Shown here: piece by piece, positions 18,665 through 25,993 of the stretch
Position numbering within the stretch: position 1 is the first letter of the stretch
Layout of the letters: every line of letters starts with the position of its first letter
NCBI GenBank assembly: GCA_021158185.1
Contig: JAGGVC010000062.1
Coordinates: 1-48,318, forward strand
DNA length: 48,318 bases
Direction: 5' to 3'
DNA from: a bacterium
GTDB lineage: Bacteria > 4484-113 > JAGGVC01
The notes under the pieces: model-generated
Told to the model about the DNA's origin: nothing
The model's input: only the letters and a program-made list of their open reading frames with translations
Databases searched by the model: none
Translations under genes and position numbers: made by a program

Positions 18665-18695
18665 AACGGGGAATCTTTGGATTCTCCGTTTTTTT
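18665..18695 (+). terminator. Rho-independent terminator after the giant pseudopilin gene
   Basis: An 11-bp stem with one G-U pair (left arm ending GGGGAATC, right arm GATTCTCCG) and a TTTG loop is followed by an uninterrupted T tract at 18689-18695. It ends the pseudopilin unit and separates it from the secretin unit. Confidence 0.85.
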
Positions 18696-18726
18696 GTCCC
18701 TAAATTACATTTCTATCCGAGCGGTC

Positions 18727-18755
18727 TTGACATGAAAGCTCGATATACTTACAAT
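18727..18755 (+). promoter_or_regulatory. Strong sigma70-type promoter of the secretin operon
   Basis: A perfect TTGACA at 18727-18732 and TACAAT at 18750-18755 are separated by 17 bases. Transcription should begin near 18762, giving a leader of about 100 bases before the GTG start at 18864. Confidence 0.85.
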
Positions 18756-18791
18756 AACTCCGTTTATTTCGAGGAGTGTTGTTTTCTGGTC

Positions 18792-18819
18792 TTATGGCAT
18801 GTTTATGTGCCATAAACAT
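18792..18819 (+). promoter_or_regulatory. Two overlapping, mutually exclusive leader hairpins
   Basis: In the secretin leader, TTATGGCA (18792-18799) can pair with TGCCATAA (18808-18815). Alternatively ATGTTTATG (18799-18807) can pair with CATAAACAT (18811-18819), a 9-bp stem with a TGC loop. The right arms overlap, so only one can form at a time. This is the layout of an RNA switch or a dyad-symmetric protein site; no known riboswitch class is recognised. Confidence 0.4.
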
Positions 18820-18863
18820 TATTTAGGGATAGCGTAACAACTGGGCATTAGGAGGAATTTGCC

Positions 18864-21800
18864 GTGAATCGTAAAAGATTTGCGCGGCACATCGGTCGTG
18901 TGCTGACGAGTGTATCGTTTGTAAGCATGCTGCTGGTAGTGTTCGCTTTTTCGGCATTTGCTGGCCAAATAGCGGATGTTTCCGTTAAGGGTCTTCCCGA
19001 CCGCGACCTGGTCATTTTCAGGGCGGACAAGGATATGACACAGCCTGATATGGTGGTTCAAAAGCTTCTGCCTACGAGGTTGGAAGCCGTATTTATGAAC
19101 TACTCGACGGCTGACATTGACACATCGGCTTTGAAATCCGGTCTAGTCAACAATGTACAGCTTATTCCCCAGGATGATCGGGTTGTTGTGATTATTCAAC
19201 TTGATCACCAGGGAAAAGCGAATCCGGAGATGTTCCGTTGGAGCACCCCTCGCACAGGGATTTGCGTTCTTGAAGTCTTCCATCCGACTTCGGATCGTTC
19301 TACTCTTTCAGACTCCGTTTTTCCATCCACATCCGCTCCGGCTGCATCTGCTCCGGCGGAAGTGGAAGCACCAAGCTCTGAAGATACAGAGATTGCCGCG
19401 GTTCCGAGGATTCCCGAACCGGTATCGAGAATCAATTCCATTACATTCGACAAGGATACCAACACGATCATCGCGAGCTTGAGCGCGGGTGTTGAGCCTG
19501 TTGTGAAACAGGGAAAATTCCCGCCTTCGCTGACGGTTCAGTTCCCCGGCGCAGCCCTTGCTAGCGGTGTCCCGACCTTTGTCGCGAAGTACCACGAACG
19601 GATACTGCATATCACAACTCGTGAAGTTACTCGAGCAAGCGGGATCGTGGAGATGAGCGAGATTTTGATCGTTTTCACAAAAGGTCCCGATGCTAAATAC
19701 ACCCTCGATTTATTGGACGGCGGTACGCGTGTTGAGATCGCACTTACCAACATCGAGAAGCCGAAGCTTGTGGAAGAATCTCCTGTACCCGACGAGGCGG
19801 TCTCTGAAGTTCCGGAAGTTGCAGTTGAGCCTGAGACGACCATCGAGACACCTGTCGAAGTGATCGCTGAAGTGCCAACTGTGGAAACCGAGACTCCGGG
19901 ATTCGAGGAATCGGTCGTAGTGACGCCTGTTTCGGGAAGGGTGCTCAGCGCAGTGTACAATCCTGATGCGCAGACTCTCGATATCATTACAGACAAGCCC
20001 TCCACCGTCACAGCGAAGCGCGAGAACTTCCCTCCGGGTTACACGATCCTTGTGGATCTCGCTCCTTCCGATGATCTTCCGACCACGATTGCGAAATTCA
20101 AGCCTGGAATGCAGTGGATTTCTGCAAGCGGGTACACTGTTGACGGAAGCGAACATACAAGATTCGTAGTGCAGTTCGCTAACAGCGTCAACTGGACGCT
20201 CGGTTCATTGAGCGACTCAGACGATGGGTGCGGGCACACGATTCACTTCAACGATGCTATGGAATCTCCGTCCTCCGAGATTTCAGTATCAGCTCCTGAA
20301 GAAGCTGCTGTTGAAGAGGCCGAAGCACCTTCGGTTGAAGATCTTTTTGTTATCCCGGACGAATCTGCTCCGACCGATGAATATCTGGCTGCGGGAGACA
20401 GTTCGTCTCTGAGCGCTCCTACCATGGACGAGATTGCTGGTGGCGACACTCGCGGGTCCGATAACGAAACCAACAAAGAAGAGGAATACGACGAGTTTCC
20501 CCAGTACGACATCGAGGAGTTCTCAGAAAGAGGAGGAACATATGTTCTTCCTGAAATGGAAGGTATGAAAGACCAGCTTTCCGATGTTCTTGTTACGCTT
20601 CCGCGCGGGATCTCCCTGTATTCCGCACTTGATATTATGAGCCAGGTTTCGGGAATAAGCATTATTCTCGATCCTTACTGGAATCAGCCTCCAACAGGCG
20701 CAGGCCCGAATAATCGCGCTCCACTCGACACTCTCGGTCCGGGGCAAGGCTTCGGCGGAGGAGCTGGTTTCCGTGAGGCGGGTGCATTTAACCCGATTAC
20801 ATACGAGCAGGGCCTTGCTGTCCAGGGCAACTTTGTTGATGTTCCTTTCGATGTTGCTCTTAAGCTCCTTCTCGATAGCAACAATCTCAGGAAGAAGATC
20901 TATCGAGACGAGAGTGACCCATATTCAAAGCCCATCGTTTTCGTCACGAGCCGTGAGAGAATCGAGCACGAGCTCAAGGGAGCGAATGAGGTGGAGCTGT
21001 ACCAGCTTCATTACGCAGACCCAAATCAGATCGTACAGATTCTTCTGAACCTTGACATCCTCCCCAGCGTTAATGTTGGATATTACACGTACCAGGGCCG
21101 TGGCTCCGGAGGCTATGGCGGTGGCAGTTCCGGAGGCTATGGCGGCAGCGGCGGCTACGGTAGCGGTGGTAGTGGTTCTGGCGGCAGTGGCGGTGGAAGC
21201 TACAGGTCGTTCAATGTTCCCGGTGGCGATATCGCTCAGTCCTACTTCGCTGGCGGGCCCACGCAGGGCGGCGGCGGCAGTGTCGGCCAGGGCGGCAGCG
21301 GCGGTGGACGCAGTGGCGCTGGTGGCGGTGCCGGTGGTGGTGGCACCGGTGGTGTTGGAGGTGCCGGTGGTGCAGGCGGTGCAATCCCGCTCGCTACTGC
21401 GAAGAGCGGATTAATTATTATGCGCGGCACGCGTGAAACGCTTGAGCTTGCAAAAGACATCATCCGCAAGGTTGACAAACCTCCGAAACAGGCGAGTCTC
21501 AAAGTCACAATCTATACAGTCACCGAAAGCCCGCAGGTTGTTTACGGGCTCGTTAGCGGCTCGGCCAACAAGGATCGTACCTTCTGGGATTATGCAGGCG
21601 GTTCGCTCAGCCTGATTGTCCCGCCCAAGGGAGGCATTATTCCTGCGGACAACTATACCGTTGCCTTTGAAGCCCTTCAGACCGAACGCAAGGCAAAGGT
21701 GATCAACCAGACCGAAATCGCGGTCATTGATGGATTACCTGCAAATATCGAATTTTCAAGAACCCGCGGTAATTTCCGTACCCAGGTTACATTCGACGCG

Positions 21801-22202
21801 AACGGAAATGCTTTCCGCACAGGTACGTTTGACGAGATTACAGCGGATACGAGCCTTGACTTCCTGCCGCAGATCGACGACTTTGGGCGTATCACGCTCC
21901 AGTTCTCCCCTGATGTGACCGTATTCGACGGTCCGCCTCAGGTTGCTGATGACGGACAAGGCGGAGATGTAACATTCCAGCCGACAACGACAACAACTCT
22001 TGACACGGTACTTCGCCTGCAGGATGGCGAGACGGCGCTCATCGGCGGTCTTATGATTGAGACTGCGAGTGATGACGTCGAGAAGGTACCGATTCTGGGT
22101 GATCTTCCCTTTATCGGCGCCATCTTCTCGCATCACCAGAAGAGCCGCGAGACGAGCTACATCTTCGTGACAATCACGGCTACGATCATCGATGATAAGT
22201 AG
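18864..22202 (+). CDS. Secretin of the PilQ/GspD family with glycine-rich insertion
   Basis: A signal peptide (residues 1-34, ending AFAG) is followed by AMIN-like beta modules at about 37-150, 190-295 and 355-470. These are linked by Pro/Glu-rich acidic spacers, and AMIN domains anchor PilQ-type secretins to peptidoglycan. From about 574, LPRGISLYSALDIMSQVSG and LDVPF-like segments form the N0/N1 region, with QLHYADPNQIVQILLNL near 715. A Gly/Ser-rich insertion covers roughly 747-840. The conserved beta-barrel follows, with VLRLQDGETALIGGLM near 1048 and VPILGDLPFIGAIF near 1075, the secretin signature. At 1112 aa it is long. It would form the outer-membrane pore for the pseudopilus or pilus. 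The GTG start has AGGAGGA 8 bases upstream. It heads an operon with the PilM-N, PilO and PilP genes. Confidence 0.9.
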   Translation: MNRKRFARHIGRVLTSVSFVSMLLVVFAFSAFAGQIADVSVKGLPDRDLVIFRADKDMTQPDMVVQKLLPTRLEAVFMNYSTADIDTSALKSGLVNNVQLIPQDDRVVVIIQLDHQGKANPEMFRWSTPRTGICVLEVFHPTSDRSTLSDSVFPSTSAPAASAPAEVEAPSSEDTEIAAVPRIPEPVSRINSITFDKDTNTIIASLSAGVEPVVKQGKFPPSLTVQFPGAALASGVPTFVAKYHERILHITTREVTRASGIVEMSEILIVFTKGPDAKYTLDLLDGGTRVEIALTNIEKPKLVEESPVPDEAVSEVPEVAVEPETTIETPVEVIAEVPTVETETPGFEESVVVTPVSGRVLSAVYNPDAQTLDIITDKPSTVTAKRENFPPGYTILVDLAPSDDLPTTIAKFKPGMQWISASGYTVDGSEHTRFVVQFANSVNWTLGSLSDSDDGCGHTIHFNDAMESPSSEISVSAPEEAAVEEAEAPSVEDLFVIPDESAPTDEYLAAGDSSSLSAPTMDEIAGGDTRGSDNETNKEEEYDEFPQYDIEEFSERGGTYVLPEMEGMKDQLSDVLVTLPRGISLYSALDIMSQVSGISIILDPYWNQPPTGAGPNNRAPLDTLGPGQGFGGGAGFREAGAFNPITYEQGLAVQGNFVDVPFDVALKLLLDSNNLRKKIYRDESDPYSKPIVFVTSRERIEHELKGANEVELYQLHYADPNQIVQILLNLDILPSVNVGYYTYQGRGSGGYGGGSSGGYGGSGGYGSGGSGSGGSGGGSYRSFNVPGGDIAQSYFAGGPTQGGGGSVGQGGSGGGRSGAGGGAGGGGTGGVGGAGGAGGAIPLATAKSGLIIMRGTRETLELAKDIIRKVDKPPKQASLKVTIYTVTESPQVVYGLVSGSANKDRTFWDYAGGSLSLIVPPKGGIIPADNYTVAFEALQTERKAKVINQTEIAVIDGLPANIEFSRTRGNFRTQVTFDANGNAFRTGTFDEITADTSLDFLPQIDDFGRITLQFSPDVTVFDGPPQVADDGQGGDVTFQPTTTTTLDTVLRLQDGETALIGGLMIETASDDVEKVPILGDLPFIGAIFSHHQKSRETSYIFVTITATIIDDK
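21103..21380 (+). repeat. Glycine-rich coding repeat within the secretin gene
   Basis: Degenerate GGC/GGT/AGC triplets dominate, with a near-exact duplication of a unit encoding SGGYGG at 21106-21150. Further GGxG and GGA runs extend to 21380. It encodes a flexible low-complexity segment of about 90 residues inserted in the N-domain region of the secretin. Such tracts are prone to length change. Confidence 0.6.
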
Positions 22203-22298
22203 TCCGGCTCGTTGGCCGACCCTTGCATTTGTTTGGAACAAGTTAGTCGGTTAAGGGTCAGACTGGATGAGCAGGTAACTGCATAGGAGGTAGCGGGT

Positions 22299-24242
22299 TT
22301 GGCGATTCGCAAGAAAGCGTTAAAGGTGATGGATATCGGGCTTGACCTGACGAGCGACGAGTTGCGCGTGATCGGGTTGTCCCGACACGGCAAGGAATAC
22401 GTGCTGGAGAAGTTCGCTATTGGCCCAATCCCAAGCTCCGTTTTTGCAGCAGGAAAAGTAGCTGAGCCAAGGGAGCTTGCAGCGAAAATCGGAGAAATCT
22501 GTACTGCCAATGGCATTAGGCCGAAGCGTGCGATGGTGTCGCTTTCAGGTAAGGCGGCAATAACTCGAATTGTCGAGCTCCCCAAGATGGGGTTTGCTCA
22601 GACACGTCAGGCAATAGATCTTCAGATCAACCAGTACGTGCCGTTCCCGCCGGGCGATACCGTATACCAATTCAAGACCCTTCCTCCCTCGGCAGGCTCG
22701 AATCCTGCGATGCAGGAAGTGCTTCTTGTGGCAACGCGCAGGAGTACGGTGGACAGCCTGATTCAAACTCTGCGGTTTCTCAAAGTGGAGCCGGGCGGCA
22801 TCAAGATTACGAGTCTTGCCGCAAGCAGGCTGATTCTCCCAAGACTTGAAGGATATACGCAGACAGCGTGTTTCATTGATATTCGCGATTCGGTAACCGA
22901 CCTGTCCTTCTTCTTGAACGGTAACTTCCGGCTGTCACGGCCTATCGAGCTTGGATACAACAGCATCATCGCAAAAGTATCACAAGCTCTCAGCGTCAGT
23001 AATGCTGAAGCCGAGGAGCACCTGAGGAACGAGCCGGTTGACTTGGCCTTGCCGGAGGAAGAAGTTGATGAAACCGAAGACAACCGGATGCGGGAAGCAC
23101 TGCTTCCAATCTTCAGCAATTTCATCAGCGAGCTGATTAGAAGTGTACGGTATTACGAATCTCAGGCGCAGAGGAGCGACAGAGTAGGCAAGCTGTTTGT
23201 CTACGGCAATGTTCAGATTTTCAAGAACCTTGACCGCTACATCGAGCAGCAGACCGGCCTTGAGGTGAGCATCCTTTCTGTTACAAGCCTGGTGACAACG
23301 TTGCAGGGCGTCTATTCTCTTGAGCTTCTGCGCGAGCATGCCGAGAAGCTTGTCGTGAGCGCTGGGCTCGCTGCAGACCTTGTCGGCAAAGGCAAGCCGG
23401 AACTCAACCTGATGCCACAGAGCTATTACCTCAAGCAGCGCGCTTGGGGTGTTGTTGCCGGAGGCGTTGTCATGCTCTTGATAATGCTCATGGTATTCTG
23501 GTATCAGCTCGGTAGGCTCGATGCAAGAATCGGCGATCAGGAGAAGCAGTTAACGAAGCTACAGCAGGAAGAAATGAAATGGAAGGGCGATGCTGAAAGA
23601 TACGAGCAGGTCAAGCAGGAAATTTCCGAGAACATTCCGAAGATAAACCAGGTTTTCAACCTTGTAAAAGAGCAACCCATCTGGCCGCCTCTTCTTGCTG
23701 AGCTCGGTGCGGTTACGCCTGACACTGTGTACCTTGATGAAGTTACATTCAATGCCAGCGATTACTTGATTTCCGTTCATGGCTACGCTGTATCGAGATG
23801 GGACATCATGCTTTACTGCCTGTCCATCGACCATTCAAACCTATTTGTTATGGGCGAAATTACAGAGTCCGAGATGGGTGAGGGTGGAGAAGGCGGTGGT
23901 GGCGGCGGCAGCGGCAGAGCAAGTCAGGCAACAATGGGAGGCGGCGATGTTGGCGTCGGAGCAAAGATTCCCGGCGCTGGTGGCGTCAATTCCACTGGCC
24001 TGCAAAGCATAGTTGATTCTGCAAGCCGTATGCCTATGGATGAATTCCGTCCGCCCAGATGGACGGGAAGGCCGGGACATAACATAGATGATTTCTTTGG
24101 CCCTCCGCCCTGGGAGCGGCGACCATCGAAATGGGAGTTTGATATCACGATTAATGTCCAAAAAGAAGGCAAGCAGCAGCCAGAAGCCGTAGCACCGCTT
24201 GATAGGTGGCAGGAGGTGGTGGATGATGTCATCAACACGTAG
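22299..24242 (+). CDS. PilM-PilN fusion protein (GspL-like architecture)
   Basis: Residues 1 to about 360 form a PilM-type actin-like domain: MDIGLDLTSDELRVIGL near 10-26, a second IDIRDSVTDLSFF segment near 191, and PFPPGDTVYQF in between. A single membrane helix (about 383-403, GGVVMLLIMLMVFW) follows, then a coiled coil (about 407-440) and a PilN-like periplasmic domain. Gly-rich (about 527-563) and Pro-rich stretches interrupt that domain before it ends with a beta strand. PilM is normally a separate cytoplasmic protein binding the N-terminal tail of PilN; the fusion resembles GspL of type II secretion. It would couple the motor to the periplasmic alignment complex. The TTG start has AGGAGG 8 bases upstream. 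The end overlaps the PilO-like gene. Confidence 0.85.
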   Translation: MAIRKKALKVMDIGLDLTSDELRVIGLSRHGKEYVLEKFAIGPIPSSVFAAGKVAEPRELAAKIGEICTANGIRPKRAMVSLSGKAAITRIVELPKMGFAQTRQAIDLQINQYVPFPPGDTVYQFKTLPPSAGSNPAMQEVLLVATRRSTVDSLIQTLRFLKVEPGGIKITSLAASRLILPRLEGYTQTACFIDIRDSVTDLSFFLNGNFRLSRPIELGYNSIIAKVSQALSVSNAEAEEHLRNEPVDLALPEEEVDETEDNRMREALLPIFSNFISELIRSVRYYESQAQRSDRVGKLFVYGNVQIFKNLDRYIEQQTGLEVSILSVTSLVTTLQGVYSLELLREHAEKLVVSAGLAADLVGKGKPELNLMPQSYYLKQRAWGVVAGGVVMLLIMLMVFWYQLGRLDARIGDQEKQLTKLQQEEMKWKGDAERYEQVKQEISENIPKINQVFNLVKEQPIWPPLLAELGAVTPDTVYLDEVTFNASDYLISVHGYAVSRWDIMLYCLSIDHSNLFVMGEITESEMGEGGEGGGGGGSGRASQATMGGGDVGVGAKIPGAGGVNSTGLQSIVDSASRMPMDEFRPPRWTGRPGHNIDDFFGPPPWERRPSKWEFDITINVQKEGKQQPEAVAPLDRWQEVVDDVINT

Positions 24243-25065
24243 GCAACAACCGCCGGCCAAGGGGGGCAAACAGCCTGAAACGGGGCCGCGCGTACCCGTC
24301 TTTACACCTCAGATTATGGGAATCGTGTTTCTTGTTCTCATCATCGTCGCAGGTGTGGTTTTTTACAAGGGTTTCTATGAGAAGAAGGTTCAGGAGATTG
24401 CAAGCCTTGAAGACCAGATCGGCAAGCAGAAACAGAACAACGATACTTACAAGCGCAAGGCGGAAATGCTGCCGAACGCGCAAACCGTCAGAGCCATAAT
24501 GGACGAGAAGCTTGAGGAAGTTCAGCCGATGTTCATTATGGACCAGGACGAGATGAGGGAGTTTCTGTTCTACACATTTCCAGATGTTCTTGTTCGGTCG
24601 AACATCAACCCGTATGGAATAATCATCGATTTCGAATGGAATTATACTCTGCCTTGGTGGTACGATACTCCGTTCGAGACGATACCCGACTGGTCGCCTC
24701 CGGATGAAGGGCCGTCGCTTTTCACCTGGACGTATAAGAGCCGTAATGAAGACGAGAAAGAACCTGACCCTGAGTCAATTGAGCCCTTCGGACAACCGGA
24801 CACCTTCATTCAAGCTTTGACGATTCATCTTGAAGAGGTTCCGCTGACGTACGAGCAATTGAAGCGCTTTATTTCGAACCTTCAGAAGCTTTTTGGCGGC
24901 AAACTCTATACGGTGCACTGTTTCAGGAATGATTCGGGAGAGATCAGCGGTTTCCTTCGAGTTATTACTTTGTACGAGATGGACATTTCAATCTATATGA
25001 TGAACCCGACAGCAGGCGCTAGCGGGGATATGCCCGAAGGCATGCCCGGCAGCGAGACCTGCTGA
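24223..25065 (+). CDS. PilO/GspM-like pilus alignment protein
   Basis: The 280-aa protein has a short positively charged, Pro/Gln-rich cytoplasmic tail and one membrane helix (about residues 30-52, GIVFLVLIIVAGVVFYKG). A coiled coil (about 55-85, IASLEDQIGKQKQNND) and a periplasmic alpha/beta domain follow. This is the architecture of PilO, the partner of PilN. It contains an unusual Trp/Pro-rich loop near 145-170 (WNYTLPWWYDT). ATG 24223 or 24226 was chosen because AGGAGG lies 6-9 bases upstream; the gene overlaps the end of the PilM-N gene by about 20 bases, suggesting coupled translation. It should form inner-membrane heterodimers with the PilN part of the preceding protein. Confidence 0.8.
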   Translation: MMSSTRRQQPPAKGGKQPETGPRVPVFTPQIMGIVFLVLIIVAGVVFYKGFYEKKVQEIASLEDQIGKQKQNNDTYKRKAEMLPNAQTVRAIMDEKLEEVQPMFIMDQDEMREFLFYTFPDVLVRSNINPYGIIIDFEWNYTLPWWYDTPFETIPDWSPPDEGPSLFTWTYKSRNEDEKEPDPESIEPFGQPDTFIQALTIHLEEVPLTYEQLKRFISNLQKLFGGKLYTVHCFRNDSGEISGFLRVITLYEMDISIYMMNPTAGASGDMPEGMPGSETC

Positions 25066-25083
25066 TAATGGAGGTGCTTTGAT

Positions 25084-25926
25084 ATGCAGGGAATAATGCA
25101 GAATAGGTGGGTAGTAGGCCTTCTGATATTTGCCATAATCGCTCTGATTTACACATTCACGAGCGGCGGCTTCAGCGGCGGTGGATCGCCTGACATTATG
25201 AGTGTGGCGGATATCGAGGCTTACAAACAAGAAGCGGGAATAACAGGCGGAACGACTTCCAGGACTCCCGAAGAAACACCTAGCGAAGACACGCAAGCTG
25301 CGCCTGCAATGTCCGGTACTGGCGGGGAAGTCAGCGTTGTTACTGCTGCGGGAATGGGCGAGGTTTCCACAAAGCCCGTCAAGCCAGAGGCTGGTGCAGA
25401 TGGCAAGGATCAGGTTAAGAAGCCTCCGACAACTACTGATGGCGGCGGGATTAACCAGAGCCTGCTTGCATTTCGCGAGCTTGATGCAAAGGAAATAATC
25501 AGGAACAAATACGACGAGCTTGAGGGTCATGTTACCGAACCCGAGAACTTTGCTGAAGATATCGGGCGAGTCGATCCGATGACATTCGTCAGCGACTTCT
25601 TCCCGGAGGAACTTCGTCCTCCTCGTTCAGGTGAAACCAACGACGAGGAGATGTGGAAGTTCATTGAAGAAGCGGTTGGCTACGATGTTCTCAACGGGAT
25701 TCGAATTTCCGTTCACGAAGTTATAAACATGGGAAACAGCAGCATGGTGATCGCGATTATTGAAGGTAGACCAATATCGATGGTGGAAGGCCAGTCGGTA
25801 GGTTCCCAAGGGGTCTTGATAACGGCTTCATCGATAGAAAGAACGAAGGTAGTGTTTACACTATCCTTCCGGGGCCAGTATGCCCAGGTTTCGACAACTC
25901 GTACTTTCATTTCTCGCGATTATTAG
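25084..25926 (+). CDS. PilP/GspC-like periplasmic alignment protein
   Basis: The 280-aa protein starts with a membrane anchor (about residues 8-26) and a Gly-rich turn. A long disordered Thr/Glu/Pro/Gly-rich linker runs to about residue 120. The C-terminal domain (about 205-280) has the beta-strand pattern of PilP and the GspC HR domain, including IIEGRPISMVEGQSVGSQG. PilP links the PilN/O complex to the N0 domain of the secretin; classical PilP is a lipoprotein, but no lipobox is visible, so the membrane helix makes it more GspC-like. GGAGG lies 9 bases before ATG 25084. It is the last gene of the unit, followed by a terminator. Confidence 0.75.
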   Translation: MQGIMQNRWVVGLLIFAIIALIYTFTSGGFSGGGSPDIMSVADIEAYKQEAGITGGTTSRTPEETPSEDTQAAPAMSGTGGEVSVVTAAGMGEVSTKPVKPEAGADGKDQVKKPPTTTDGGGINQSLLAFRELDAKEIIRNKYDELEGHVTEPENFAEDIGRVDPMTFVSDFFPEELRPPRSGETNDEEMWKFIEEAVGYDVLNGIRISVHEVINMGNSSMVIAIIEGRPISMVEGQSVGSQGVLITASSIERTKVVFTLSFRGQYAQVSTTRTFISRDY

Positions 25927-25950
25927 GTTGATGAATAGCTGATTGATTAT

Positions 25951-25980
25951 CCGCCCGGGGTGACCCGGGCGGGTTTTTTT
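25951..25980 (+). terminator. Rho-independent terminator of the secretin operon
   Basis: A perfect 9-bp GC-rich stem (CCGCCCGGG at 25951-25959, CCCGGGCGG at 25964-25972) with a GTGA tetraloop is followed by G and seven T. The ribosome binding site of nuoN begins at the very next base. Confidence 0.9.
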
Positions 25981-25993
25981 GAGGGAAGAAGCA

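Noticed and set aside
21103-21380. CRISPR or tandem DNA repeat array
   Set aside because: The repetition is codon-level glycine bias inside the secretin reading frame, without regular spacers.
25979-25993. TTG at 25979 as the nuoN start
   Set aside because: It lies in the terminator T tract with no ribosome binding site; TTG 25994 has GAGGG 8 bases upstream.
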